A stretch of DNA of 64,000 nucleotides from the NCBI GenBank assembly GCA_965216845.1, contig OZ244200.1, positions 2,914,001-2,978,000 of the forward strand, given 5' to 3'. This document shows positions 38,286 through 47,679 of the stretch, in pieces (position 1 is the first letter of the stretch; every line of letters starts with the position of its first letter). Source of the stretch: Panacagrimonas sp965216845 (GTDB lineage Bacteria; Pseudomonadota; Gammaproteobacteria; Nevskiales; Nevskiaceae). The position numbers and the translations under genes were made by a program. The notes beneath the pieces are model-generated. The model was not told the DNA's origin and made no database searches. It saw nothing but the letters and a program-made list of their open reading frames with translations.

Positions 38286-40103
38286 ATGCCGACCTACAAG
38301 GCCCCGCTGCGCGACATGCGCTTCCTGATGAACGAGGTATTCGACTTTCCAGCGCATTACGCCGGCCTGTCCAATGGTGAAGACGCCGACACCGATACCG
38401 TCAACGCCATCCTGGACGAATGCGGCAAGTTCTGTGAGGAAGTGCTGGCACCGCTGAACCTGTCCGGTGATGAGGAAGGCTGTCACTTTGAGGATGGCGA
38501 AGTGCGCACACCCAAAGGATTCAAGGCGGCCTATGAACAATACGTCGCCGGCGGCTGGCAGGGTCTTTCGCACCCGGCCGAATACGGCGGCCAGGGCATG
38601 CCGGCGTCACTGGGTCTGATTCGAAGCGAAATGATGGGCACCGCCAACTGGGCGTTCACCATGTATCCGGGCCTGTCCCTGGGCGCCATGAACACCATCA
38701 TGCAGTACGGCAACCCGGAGCAGTTGCAGACCTATATGCCGCCGCTGACCGAAGGCCGCTGGAGCGGCACCATGTGTTTGACCGAACCGCAATGCGGCAC
38801 CGATCTGGGCCAGCTCAAGACCAAGGCCGAACCACAACCCAACGGCAGCTATCGCATCACCGGCACCAAGATTTTCATCTCCGCCGGCGAACACGATCTG
38901 GCGGAAAACATCGTCCACGTGGTGCTGGCACGGCTGCCGGACGCACCGCCGGGAACCCGCGGCATTTCGCTGTTCATCGTGCCCAAGTTTCTGCCCAATG
39001 ACGACGGCGGCGTGGGCGAACGCAACCCCGTACACTGCGCCTCCATCGAACACAAGATGGGCATCAAGGCCTCCGCCACCGCGGTACTGAACTTTGACGG
39101 CGCGCTCGGCACCATGTTGGGCGAACCCAACAAGGGGCTGGAGGCGATGTTCACCTTCATGAACACCGCCCGCGTGGGCACCGCCGTACAAGGCGTGGCG
39201 CATGCCGAATTGTCATTCCAGGGCGCGCTGGCCTACGCCAAGGAACGGCGCTCCATGCGCGCCTTGGGCGGCAAGAAGGAACCGGAGAAGAACGCCGACG
39301 CCATCATTCATCACGCCGATGTGCGCCGCATGCTGATGACGCAAAAAGCCGTCGCCGAAGGCGGTCGCGCGATGATCTACTACGCCGTGCAACTGGCGGA
39401 TCACATGACCAACGGCGTTCTCGAAGGCGACCAGGAGAAGTACAGGAAATGGGATAACAAGCTGGGCTTTTTCACTCCCATTCTGAAAGGCTTTCTGACC
39501 GAGATGGGCCTGGAAGCGGCCAATCAGGGCATGCAGGTGTTGGGCGGCCACGGCTATATCCACGAACACGGCATGGAGCAGATCGCGCGCGACGCCCGCA
39601 TCGCCACGCTCTACGAAGGCACCACCGGCATTCAGGCGCTGGACCTGTTGGGTCGCAAGGTGATGGTGCAGACGCGCGGCAAGGCGGTGCGCCAATTCAC
39701 CGGCGAGATGGCCAGGTTCGCGCTGGATCGCATGACCAATCGACGCATGCGCGGTTACGCCACCACGCTGGGGCGGCTGGCGGCGCAATGGAATGTGCTG
39801 ACCATGCGCCTGATGCTCATCGCCCGCAAGGATCGTGACGTGGTCAGCAGCGCCAGCCATCACTTCCTGATGTACTCAGGTTACGTCACCATGGCCTATT
39901 TCTGGGCACTGCAGGCTGAGGTGGCCTATGAAAAACTCGAACAAGGCGGCAGCGAAAGCGCCGAATTCTACAAAGCCAAGATCGGCATGACGCGCTTTTA
40001 TTTCGATCACTTGTTACCGCGTGCCAAAGCGCACGCAGCGGCCATGACCAAGCCCAGCAAAACACTGACGCGCCTGCCCATCGACAGCTTCGCGTTCGAG
40101 TGA
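38286..40103 (+). CDS. Acyl-CoA dehydrogenase (FadE/DmdC type, with C-terminal extension)
   Basis: 605 residues from the ATG at 38286, with GGAGA seven bases upstream; the frame is open further upstream but that part is not protein-like. N-terminal extension PTYKAPLRDMRFLMNEVFD, the central fold with CLTEPQCGTDLG, and GTTGIQALDLLGRKVM; the last ~120 residues are the Acyl-CoA_dh_C-type extension. Enzymes of this size class oxidise acyl-CoAs in beta-oxidation or methylmercaptopropionyl-CoA; the substrate here is unknown. Divergent from the GlpD-like gene. Confidence 0.9.
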   Translation: MPTYKAPLRDMRFLMNEVFDFPAHYAGLSNGEDADTDTVNAILDECGKFCEEVLAPLNLSGDEEGCHFEDGEVRTPKGFKAAYEQYVAGGWQGLSHPAEYGGQGMPASLGLIRSEMMGTANWAFTMYPGLSLGAMNTIMQYGNPEQLQTYMPPLTEGRWSGTMCLTEPQCGTDLGQLKTKAEPQPNGSYRITGTKIFISAGEHDLAENIVHVVLARLPDAPPGTRGISLFIVPKFLPNDDGGVGERNPVHCASIEHKMGIKASATAVLNFDGALGTMLGEPNKGLEAMFTFMNTARVGTAVQGVAHAELSFQGALAYAKERRSMRALGGKKEPEKNADAIIHHADVRRMLMTQKAVAEGGRAMIYYAVQLADHMTNGVLEGDQEKYRKWDNKLGFFTPILKGFLTEMGLEAANQGMQVLGGHGYIHEHGMEQIARDARIATLYEGTTGIQALDLLGRKVMVQTRGKAVRQFTGEMARFALDRMTNRRMRGYATTLGRLAAQWNVLTMRLMLIARKDRDVVSSASHHFLMYSGYVTMAYFWALQAEVAYEKLEQGGSESAEFYKAKIGMTRFYFDHLLPRAKAHAAAMTKPSKTLTRLPIDSFAFE

Positions 40104-40384
40104 ACCCGGATCGCCTGACTCAGCGGCCGCCCGGCGTGGCAAGAAAACGTGGCGAGCCAGGGCCGGCCGGATGCAAGGCCGCGGGCAAACTTGTTCGACC
40201 GGGTTTGCGTCGAGCAACGGCCCGCGGCAATGATCTGGAATATGTGAGAATCCATCGTCAGGCCATGTATGAGGCTGGCCGCCGGGGCGTTGCGGGTTTT
40301 GCAATCGACACCCTTGTCAGCCGCTTGTTCAACGCACCCGCACCCACCAGCGTTTGTTGCAACCATTGATTCGGGAGATCAGCC

Positions 40385-41227
40385 ATGCAGCGCCACAGCT
40401 TTGAACACCGCGGATTCAAACTTTCTTATCTGGACTCGGCACCGCAGGATAACGACAGGCCCGTGGTGCTGATGCTGCACGGCTTTCCGGACCATGCGCT
40501 GATGTGGGCGGGTCAATTCGAGGCATTGCAGGGTGCGGGTTTTCGGGTGCTGGCGCCGGATACCCTGGGTTGCGGTGAATCGGAGATCGCACCCCAGGTT
40601 TCCGACTACGACCGAAACCTGGTGGTATCGGATTTCGTGGCGCTGTTGGACCACCTGGGTATTCCACGGGCGAAAGTGGTCGGACATGACTGGGGCGCGG
40701 TACTGGCATGGCTCATGGCCGTCAATCATGCAGACCGCGTGCAGCAACTGATTGCGGTTTCTGTGGGGCACCCCACCGCCTATGCTCGCAGTGGCTTGAA
40801 ACAGAAACTGATGGGCTGGTACACCCTGTTCTTTCAACTACGCCGAATTCCCGAGCGCGTTTTGATGAGCAACGGACCTTTGAGCCTGCGCAAGCTCATC
40901 CCGCTGCATCCGGAAATTGACGAAGTGATGCAGCGCATGCGTGCACCGGGCCGGTTCACCGCCGCCTTGAATCTGTACCGCGCCAACATCCTCGGCATGC
41001 TGCTTACCAAACTGGATAAAACCGCTGTGCCAACGGTCGGCATCTGGAGCGACAAGGACGCCTATCTCACCGAATCGCAAATGTTGGGTTCCAGAAAATA
41101 CCTGCAAGGCGAATGGTCTTACGAGCGCCTCAGCGGCGGACACTGGATTCCGCTTGAACAGCCACAGGTACTCAACAAGCTGCTGCTGAAGTATCTTGAA
41201 CCGGACGCGCAACCAGCCCGAATGTGA
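40385..41227 (+). CDS. Alpha/beta hydrolase, epoxide-hydrolase-like
   Basis: 280 residues. The HGFPD oxyanion motif is followed by a nucleophile elbow VVGHDWGAVLAW, where Asp (not Ser) occupies the nucleophile position as in epoxide hydrolases and dehalogenases; the catalytic His is in GGHWIPLEQP. The combination HGFP plus GHDWGA points to epoxide hydrolases, but activity is not proven. A GGGAG Shine-Dalgarno precedes the ATG. Its stop codon directly abuts the stop of the convergent HD-domain gene. Confidence 0.85.
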   Translation: MQRHSFEHRGFKLSYLDSAPQDNDRPVVLMLHGFPDHALMWAGQFEALQGAGFRVLAPDTLGCGESEIAPQVSDYDRNLVVSDFVALLDHLGIPRAKVVGHDWGAVLAWLMAVNHADRVQQLIAVSVGHPTAYARSGLKQKLMGWYTLFFQLRRIPERVLMSNGPLSLRKLIPLHPEIDEVMQRMRAPGRFTAALNLYRANILGMLLTKLDKTAVPTVGIWSDKDAYLTESQMLGSRKYLQGEWSYERLSGGHWIPLEQPQVLNKLLLKYLEPDAQPARM

Positions 41228-41806
41228 TTATTGCGCTTGTGCGAATGCGGCCTTGTAAAGGCTCTGTTTGGGTTCGGCGAATACCTTGCGCAGCGCCGGC
41301 TCAAACAATCGAAGGCTCAGTTTCGGCTTTTCGTGATCGAAGGCCAGGTTGTCATAGCGTGCGATAAACCGTGCCGTGCGCTCATAGTGTTCGGACGACC
41401 GAAACCGATCCCGCATGTTGCGGTCCATGCCCAGGTGATGAAAAAAGTTGTAACCCTGAAAGATGGCGTGATGTTTCACCATCCAGTGATTCGCCTCGGA
41501 CACGAAGGGTTGCAGAATGGCCGCCGAAACGTCGGCGTGATTGGTACTGCCGAGCACGTCCCCGATGTCGTGCAACAGTGCACACACCACATACTCATCG
41601 TCTTCACCGGCTTCGGCGGCCAGTTCGGCCGTTTGTAGACAATGCTGCAGGCGGTCGACGGGAAAACCGCCGTAATCGCCACAGAGCAGCTCCATGTGCG
41701 CGATGACACGGTCCGGCAAACCGGAGACGAACTTACTTTGTTCGCCGATGATGATCTTCCAGTCATCCGCAGTGCTTTGGCTGAAAGACTTGAAGGTGGT
41801 TTTCAT
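41228..41806 (-). CDS. HD-domain protein of the PhnZ/MIOX-like oxygenase type
   Basis: 192 residues from the ATG at 41806, with GGAGG seven bases upstream. Metal-binding pattern: LQHCLQTAELA, ALLHDIGD, HADVSAAIL, WMVKHHAIFQGYNFFHHLG and ARYDNLAF, i.e. His, His-Asp, His, His and a late Asp, as in diiron HD oxygenases (PhnZ, TmpB, myo-inositol oxygenase). Those enzymes cleave C-P or C-C bonds using O2; ordinary HD phosphohydrolases lack this spacing, but function is inferred only. It is the last gene of a tetR-dehalogenase-nitronate monooxygenase cluster. No phosphonate genes are nearby. Confidence 0.75.
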   Translation of the reverse strand: MKTTFKSFSQSTADDWKIIIGEQSKFVSGLPDRVIAHMELLCGDYGGFPVDRLQHCLQTAELAAEAGEDDEYVVCALLHDIGDVLGSTNHADVSAAILQPFVSEANHWMVKHHAIFQGYNFFHHLGMDRNMRDRFRSSEHYERTARFIARYDNLAFDHEKPKLSLRLFEPALRKVFAEPKQSLYKAAFAQAQ

Positions 41807-41884
41807 TTTGCGCCTCCGGTGGTCGCATTGATGTTGCACTATACAGGCGCCGGTCGAACACTGCTGGCCAGCGTCGATGAATGA

Positions 41885-42865
41885 TCATCCCGCCTTGAGC
41901 AGCCCGTCCAGGCGATCCCGAATCAGCTTCTCGGCGTCCCCCATGATGCCGTCAATCAACTCCTTGCAGCTGGGAATATCGTTGATCAACCCCGCCACCA
42001 TGCCGCAGGACCAGGCGCCGGCGTCCATGTCCCCGTCCAGCATGACGCGCGGGTAGACGCCCGCCACTTGCCCGGCAATATCCTCGAACTTGATGTGGCC
42101 GCCTTTTTCCCGTTCGATCTCCAGCATGCGCTCCACCGCCGCGTTGGTCAGAACCCGTTCGGTATTGCGCAAAGGCCGCATCACCAGGCGAGTATCCAGC
42201 TCGCTGGCGGCGACGATGGCTTTTTTCACGTTTTCGTGCACCGGCGCTTCTTTGGTCGCGACAAACCGCGTTCCCATGTTCATGCCGTCCGCGCCCATCG
42301 CAAGCGCCGCCACCAGCGAACGCGCATCCGCCATTCCACCGGACGCCACGAACGGCACTTCCAGCTCGTCGGCTGCGCGCGGCAGCAAGATCATATTGGG
42401 AATATCGTCCTCGCCCGGGTGACCGCCGCACTCGAAACCGTCGACCGAAAGGGCGTCACAACCCACCGACTGCGCCTTGAGCGAGTGACGCACGGTGGTG
42501 CATTTGTGAATCACCTTGATGCCGGCATCCTTCAACGGCGGAATGAACTTGGCCGGATTGTTGCCGGCGGTTTCCACGATCTTGATGCCTGCATCAATAA
42601 TCACCTTGATCAGGCCCGGATAATCCGGCGCGTCCACCACCGGGAGAAAGGTGAGGTTCACGCCGAAGGGCTTGTCCGTCATGTCCTTGCAACGCGCGAT
42701 CTCATTCGCCAGCTTCTGCGGCGTCTTCTGCGTCAGGCCGGTAATAATGCCCAAACCACCTGCGTTGGAAACAGCCGCGGCCAATTCCGCAAAGCCCACG
42801 AAATGCATGCCGCCCTGAATAATGGGGTGCTCGATCCCGAGCATTTCAGTAATACGTGTTTTCAT
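41885..42865 (-). CDS. Nitronate monooxygenase (2-nitropropane dioxygenase family)
   Basis: 326 residues from the ATG at 42865, preceded by AAAGG. Flavin TIM-barrel blocks: IEHPIIQGGMHFVGFAELAAAVSNAGGLGIITG at the start, GCDALSVDGFECGGHPGED and FVASGGMADARSLVAALAMGADGMNMGTRF (FMN phosphate site). The family oxidises nitronates or detoxifies propionate-3-nitronate; several members use other substrates, including enoyl compounds. It is in line with the dehalogenase upstream (49-bp gap) and the HD gene downstream (78-bp gap). Confidence 0.9.
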   Translation of the reverse strand: MKTRITEMLGIEHPIIQGGMHFVGFAELAAAVSNAGGLGIITGLTQKTPQKLANEIARCKDMTDKPFGVNLTFLPVVDAPDYPGLIKVIIDAGIKIVETAGNNPAKFIPPLKDAGIKVIHKCTTVRHSLKAQSVGCDALSVDGFECGGHPGEDDIPNMILLPRAADELEVPFVASGGMADARSLVAALAMGADGMNMGTRFVATKEAPVHENVKKAIVAASELDTRLVMRPLRNTERVLTNAAVERMLEIEREKGGHIKFEDIAGQVAGVYPRVMLDGDMDAGAWSCGMVAGLINDIPSCKELIDGIMGDAEKLIRDRLDGLLKAG

Positions 42866-42914
42866 CGTTTTGCCTTTTGTCAATCGATTCAATACTGTTC
42901 AGCCAGCGGCCGGA

Positions 42915-43793
42915 CTATTGGGTTTGCGCCATCCAGTTGGCAACCGCCTGGCCAATCTGGCCGGGAGCGTCCTCCTGAAGAAAATGTGAACCCTTGACGG
43001 TGACTTCCTGCTGATTGGGCCAGCGGCGACAGGATTCTCGCGCCTTTCCAATCAAGATGGCGCCGGGTTCGCCATTGACAAACAATTTCGGGAACGGCGC
43101 CCGCGCCATGAAAGCGCCATATTCCTCGACCAGCTTCACGATGTGGGCTGGCTCACCGCCCAGGGGAATCTGACGCGGCCAATTCAGCAGCGGCTGCCGA
43201 TCTTCCGGGTTGGGGAAGGGCCGCCGATATTCATTCATTTCGGTTTCGGTAAGGTCTCGAAGAATCGCGTTTGGCAGAATCGCCTCCACAAACATATTGC
43301 GATTCAATACGATGTCTTCGCCCTTGTCCGAACGCATACCCCGAAATATGCCGGCGAATTCCTCTGGCCAGTCTTCCCACTCCCAGGCTGCGACGATGGC
43401 TTCCATATAGGCCACACCGCGAACCGCGTCGGGGTGGCGCATGGCCCACATAAAACCGATGGCGCTGCCCCAGTCGTGAATCACCAGGGTAACGTTGCGA
43501 TCCGCGCCGATTGCCTTCAACAGCCCGTCAACGTATTGATAAGCCACCTCCAGGCGATAGCGCCCAGGGCCATCTGATACCGGCAACTTTTCAGAATCTC
43601 CGTGCCCGATCAGATCTGGCACGATCACGCGGCCACTGTCGACCAACTCCGGGATCACGTTGCGCCACAAGAATGAAGATGCCGGGTTTCCGTGCAGCAG
43701 CACGATGGGATGACCCTGCCCTTGTTCAACATAGGCGATTTTCCTGCCGCCGATCTGGGCAAATTTCTTGGCGTAAGGCATGGTCTCCAGCAT
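42915..43793 (-). CDS. Haloalkane dehalogenase (HLD-II type)
   Basis: 292 residues from the ATG at 43793, preceded by GGAGGAG; the frame is open far upstream, but that overlaps the tetR gene. Catalytic features: HGNPASS with halide-binding Asn36, nucleophile Asp107 next to halide-binding Trp108 in VIHDWGSAIGF, acid Glu131 in AYMEAIVAAWEW, base His270 in GSHFLQED. Asp/His/Glu plus Asn/Trp is the HLD-II signature shared with DhaA and LinB. It converts haloalkanes to alcohol and halide by hydrolysis. 17 bp downstream of a TetR gene on the same strand. Confidence 0.92.
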   Translation of the reverse strand: MLETMPYAKKFAQIGGRKIAYVEQGQGHPIVLLHGNPASSFLWRNVIPELVDSGRVIVPDLIGHGDSEKLPVSDGPGRYRLEVAYQYVDGLLKAIGADRNVTLVIHDWGSAIGFMWAMRHPDAVRGVAYMEAIVAAWEWEDWPEEFAGIFRGMRSDKGEDIVLNRNMFVEAILPNAILRDLTETEMNEYRRPFPNPEDRQPLLNWPRQIPLGGEPAHIVKLVEEYGAFMARAPFPKLFVNGEPGAILIGKARESCRRWPNQQEVTVKGSHFLQEDAPGQIGQAVANWMAQTQ

Positions 43794-43810
43794 GAGGGCT
43801 CCTCCGGTGA

Positions 43811-44410
43811 TCAAGTGGCCAGACCGATCAGGGACAAGCTGGTGTCCACAATGGCCTGAAGCTCCTTGGGTGATGCACTTTTGCGCGACTGCACACGTAA
43901 TCCCTGATTGACCGTCATGACATAACAGGCCAATTCGTGGGGCGATAACCTGGACTTGAGTGTTCCCTGACGGCGCGCAGAACGAAAAGCCTGCTCGAAT
44001 GAGGTTTGAACCGCTTGCAGTTCCTGGCTCGCCAGGTGACAGAGTTCGGGGTCGTTGTCGGCCAGCTCCAAAACGGTATTGACCAACATGCAACCTTTTT
44101 GCAGACGATGTTCCGGCACCCCGGTCAAGGTGGACTCGAAGAAACAGCGGACCACGGCTACCGGGTCGGCCCGCATATTTTCGCTTCGCGCGAAAGCGCG
44201 TGTACCTTGCCCAAACAGCTTCAGGCATTCGACGAACAGCGATCGTTTGTCGGTAAAGCTGGCATAAAAACTGCCACGACCGATTTGCATGACGGTGAGC
44301 AGATCGTCCAATGAGGTTGCCGCATAGCCTTTGCGCCAGAACAGTTTCATGGCGGCAACGACAGCACGGTCACGATCAAATGCACGCGGTCTGGGCATCA
44401 GCAGGCTCAT
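43811..44410 (-). CDS. TetR/AcrR family regulator
   Basis: 199 residues. The N-terminal HTH is FDRDRAVVAAMKLFWRKGYAATSLDDLLTVMQIGRGSFYASFTDKRSLF (in pieces, residues 11-60), followed by a helical ligand domain with a C-terminal TetR_C-like region (CMLVNTVLELADNDPEL). The inverted repeat TGTACT-N4-AGTACA lies 18-33 bp upstream of the ATG and is a good operator candidate. It is first in line with the dehalogenase (17-bp gap), nitronate monooxygenase and HD oxygenase genes and probably controls them. The start could also be the ATG at 44398. Confidence 0.9.
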   Translation of the reverse strand: MSLLMPRPRAFDRDRAVVAAMKLFWRKGYAATSLDDLLTVMQIGRGSFYASFTDKRSLFVECLKLFGQGTRAFARSENMRADPVAVVRCFFESTLTGVPEHRLQKGCMLVNTVLELADNDPELCHLASQELQAVQTSFEQAFRSARRQGTLKSRLSPHELACYVMTVNQGLRVQSRKSASPKELQAIVDTSLSLIGLAT

Positions 44411-44427
44411 TCCTCAGTCGGCCATTC

Positions 44428-44443
44428 TGTACTGATTAGTACA
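44428..44443. promoter_or_regulatory. Inverted repeat, probable TetR operator
   Basis: TGTACTGATTAGTACA is a perfect 6-bp inverted repeat around a 4-bp spacer, placed 18 bp upstream of the TetR start codon. Size and position fit a TetR-family operator overlapping the promoter. Confidence 0.6.
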
Positions 44444-44506
44444 AATCATGCAAGCCGGACCGGAAACAGGACGGATGAATGACCTCAATCGCGCCGCAGA
44501 ACGGGG

Positions 44507-47233
44507 TTACTGCAACATCCCCAGACGTTGCGCCTGCGCGATGGCGCCGGCGCGATTACGCACGCCCAATTTTTCGTAAATATTGTGAAGGTGCCACTTG
44601 AGCGTGCCTTCGGAGACGAACAGCGCTTTGGCCAGACGCCTGTTGCTCAGGCCGCTCTGTGCCGCCCGGCGCAAAATTTCGGTCTCACGGCGTGTCAGGC
44701 CATCGGCGATCTGATCGTCCACGCCGACGGCCTGGGGGTGCATCATTCCAAGAGCTGCCGCCAGTTGCTGGAGCACCTGATCCGCAAGATCCAGCTCCTC
44801 GCCACCATCCCAGCTCGCCTTTCGCGCCTTGAGTTGCTCGGCGATCATCGCCTGGCCCTGTTTGCCGCCGTGCAGCATAAAGCGCCAACGCCCTTCCACC
44901 CCGGCCAGTGCCAGCAATTCCCGAAACCGGCGACCGGCCTCGTTGTTGTCACCAACGTGATGGGTGGCGATGGCCAACAGGTAGTCGTATTCCATCGCCA
45001 GGCGCAAATTGCCCTGCGTGCGGACTTTTTTCAGCGCGTCCTTGAGGACCGACTGAGCTTCCAGATATTGGCCATTGGCCAAGGCAAAATGGATCCGCAG
45101 CAGCTGCGCGCACTGCGCACGGTAGGTGACAAACTCGTCCTTGGGGTAATCGAGCAACTGACGGCCACGGATGACCGATTGTGCCGCGACGTGTTCGCCG
45201 TAGGACAAATAGGTGATCGCGCGACGGGTCGCCAACTGCAGGGTCAGTCGCGGCAGACCAATGTCCATCCCGCGCTGTTCCCCGTCTGCCAAGGTGGCGA
45301 TGGCCAGCTCCGGCTTGTTCTGATCCAGGGCCATCAGGGTCTGCGTCAGATACGCCGCATACAGCGGCTCGACCACCCCTTGTGCCTCGATGAATCGCAA
45401 TCCTTCGGCCAGGTAGTCACCGGCGGCGGACAGCTCGTTGTTTTCGTACGCCAGATAACTGAGCTGGGCGTGACACATCCCGGCATGCTCGGAGTCGCCA
45501 CCGAGTTCTTCGCTGATGGCGGCCAATGCTTTTTTCCCGTAGGCGCGCGCATCGGCAAAACGTCCGCCCTTGGTCAGCACGGAAATGCGCACCACTCTGG
45601 CCCAGGCCAGCACGTAATCACGCTGTCCGTCGGCAAGTGCCTCATCGGCGGCGTCCAGCGCACGAAACGCCAGCTCCAGCTGATTGGCGTTGCGTGCCGA
45701 AGAGGCCAGGCCCGCATTCATCAGTCCGCGTTCCCACATGGGGGCGTCCGGGTAATCCCGATCCCAGGCCCTGAGCGCATCAAGCTGTACCTGTCCACGG
45801 TCGCGCAGCGTCTCTCTGATCATGCGTAGCAGACGGATTCTTCGCGTCAGATCTTGCGCCGCCTCGGCTTCCAGATCCGGTAACAGCTTTTCAAGCTGAC
45901 ACAGCGCGGCTTCTGACTCTGCGGTGCGCTTGTTCACATCCAGCGCCCAGGCCTGGTGAAACAGCAGCTCCGGATGCTTGTTGCGCTCCTGTTCGGGCAA
46001 CGCGCCCAGCCATTTCAGATAGCTCAGGTGCTCGCCGTGGTGCATGGTCATGGCTTCGGAAACGCTGGACAGGCGCTGGCCCATGGTTTGCCAGTCTTCG
46101 GCAAGCCTGGCCGACTCGATGGCCTCGCCCTGGTGGCCGTGATCCCAGTACCAGTCTCCAGTGGCGATCAGCACTTGCACCCAGCGTTTGGGCGCGTGCG
46201 CACGCAGGCGACGGCTCAGAAAGTCCCGATAAAGCGCATGGAAACGGTACTCGTCATGACCATCGTCCACCGGATACAGAAAAATATTCGCGTGTAGCGC
46301 GTGGTCCAGCAAGCCAGCAACGTCGTGCTCGGGCGCCAGATGCTGCGCCAGCGACAGACCAAACTGCCCGGGGACCGCCACCCGCATCAGAAAATCCTGC
46401 ATCTGCGGGTTCAAGCCAGAGAAAACCGATTCGTTCAGATATTCCGCAAGGTCTCCTTCGGCCCCGGAAAAATGACTCAGGAATCGTTGCGAACGCCGAG
46501 CGTCGGACATTCCCACCGCACAAAGGTGAAGGGCGGCAGCCCAGCCTTCGGTCTTTTTCAATACCTCGGATAGCGCATCGCCGCCGAGTTCCACACCGTG
46601 CAGCTCGGCCAATAATTGCCGTGCCTCATCCAGGGTGAATTGCAGCTCGCCCGGGCCAAGCTCCACCGTTTCTCCGGCAAGTGCGTACTTGCGCAAGGGC
46701 AGTTGCGCGGCGTCGCGGCCCCCAAGCACGAAACAGACCTGCTTGGGCATGAATTCCAGCAGGCCCATGATGGTTCGTGTGCCGTCGCTCTGATTCAGGG
46801 CCTCCAGGTCATCAAAGAACAGCGCCAGCCGGGTACCGCTTCGGGACAGCTCGCGCGCCATGGAATTCAGCACCGGCTCCACCGCAAACGAGGTAATTGA
46901 TCGCAGGTTCTTTTGCGTGGCCGGACACAGATTCGCGCCCACCTGCATCTCAAGGCAGGCGAGCAAATCCTTCAGCAGAATCTTGGGATCATGGTGACGG
47001 CCACGCAGACGCAACCAGGCACAGGCGATTCCCGCCTGCTCCAGCGCGTTGCGCCATTGCGACATCACCGTCGATTTGCCGTAACCGGCCGGCGCAAACA
47101 AGGTGGCGATGGAACACTCGCCATCGCGCAGCGCTTCGGGCAACGCCAGGCGTGGCCGCGCCAGACGAATCTTGCCGCCAGCAGCAGCCCGTGGCGGGCC
47201 ATGCCTGATACTAGCCGCGGTGACCGCCGACAT
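44507..47233 (-). CDS. MalT-type LuxR-family ATP-dependent regulator
   Basis: 908 residues. N-terminal STAND ATPase with Walker A FAPAGYGKST (about residue 46) and Walker B-like ALFFDDLEAL; a central helical TPR-like sensor region (about 370-820); C-terminal LuxR HTH (TRRETEILRRAAQSGLSNRR and FVSEGTLKWHLHNIYEKLGV, residues ~840-908). These regulators bind an inducer and ATP, then activate nearby catabolic genes; the inducer here is unknown. The gene stands next to a truncated AraC gene and a Rieske oxygenase gene. Confidence 0.92.
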   Translation of the reverse strand: MSAVTAASIRHGPPRAAAGGKIRLARPRLALPEALRDGECSIATLFAPAGYGKSTVMSQWRNALEQAGIACAWLRLRGRHHDPKILLKDLLACLEMQVGANLCPATQKNLRSITSFAVEPVLNSMARELSRSGTRLALFFDDLEALNQSDGTRTIMGLLEFMPKQVCFVLGGRDAAQLPLRKYALAGETVELGPGELQFTLDEARQLLAELHGVELGGDALSEVLKKTEGWAAALHLCAVGMSDARRSQRFLSHFSGAEGDLAEYLNESVFSGLNPQMQDFLMRVAVPGQFGLSLAQHLAPEHDVAGLLDHALHANIFLYPVDDGHDEYRFHALYRDFLSRRLRAHAPKRWVQVLIATGDWYWDHGHQGEAIESARLAEDWQTMGQRLSSVSEAMTMHHGEHLSYLKWLGALPEQERNKHPELLFHQAWALDVNKRTAESEAALCQLEKLLPDLEAEAAQDLTRRIRLLRMIRETLRDRGQVQLDALRAWDRDYPDAPMWERGLMNAGLASSARNANQLELAFRALDAADEALADGQRDYVLAWARVVRISVLTKGGRFADARAYGKKALAAISEELGGDSEHAGMCHAQLSYLAYENNELSAAGDYLAEGLRFIEAQGVVEPLYAAYLTQTLMALDQNKPELAIATLADGEQRGMDIGLPRLTLQLATRRAITYLSYGEHVAAQSVIRGRQLLDYPKDEFVTYRAQCAQLLRIHFALANGQYLEAQSVLKDALKKVRTQGNLRLAMEYDYLLAIATHHVGDNNEAGRRFRELLALAGVEGRWRFMLHGGKQGQAMIAEQLKARKASWDGGEELDLADQVLQQLAAALGMMHPQAVGVDDQIADGLTRRETEILRRAAQSGLSNRRLAKALFVSEGTLKWHLHNIYEKLGVRNRAGAIAQAQRLGMLQ

Positions 47234-47382
47234 TGCTCACTCAAAATTCCTCGTCATAAGTTCGGCAGCATCTGGGGCGCTGCTTGACTTGATTCTGGCA
47301 CAGACACGCGCGAATTTCCCGACACCTCCGTGGGCGAAGCCCGGCTTGCTTGTTTGCGCCGCCGGTTCTTCGGCACGGCAGC

Positions 47383-47679
47383 GGGCCGGGTGCCACCGCA
47401 GAGGATGTGGTCCGGGCGCTTTGTCTGGCGCCGCGCGGCCTGCGTCGCAAGCTGGATCAGGAAGGCAGCAGCTTGCGCGCCATATTGGATGAGCTGCGAC
47501 AACAACTGGCCGAACAACTGTTGCGCTCAACCAACATGAAGATTGGCGAGCTCGCCTTCCATCTGGGCGATGCCGATACCGCCAGCCTGACCCGCGCCTT
47601 TCGCCGCTGGTTCGGCATGTCGCCCGGTCAGTTCAGGCAGACTCAAGCCGCGCCAGCTGATCATCCATCACCTGATTGA
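47383..47679 (+). pseudogene. Truncated AraC-family regulator (C-terminal HTH only)
   Basis: About 98 codons encode most of an AraC-type double HTH domain (RALCLAPRGLRRKLDQEGSS, RSTNMKIGELAFHLGDADTA, LTRAFRRWFGMSPGQFRQ) but nothing of the ~230-residue N-terminal domain; upstream sequence becomes unrelated within a few codons. No start codon with a Shine-Dalgarno is present. It is best explained as the 3' remnant of a deleted regulator. It overlaps the end of the convergent Rieske oxygenase gene by 47 bp. Confidence 0.7.
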
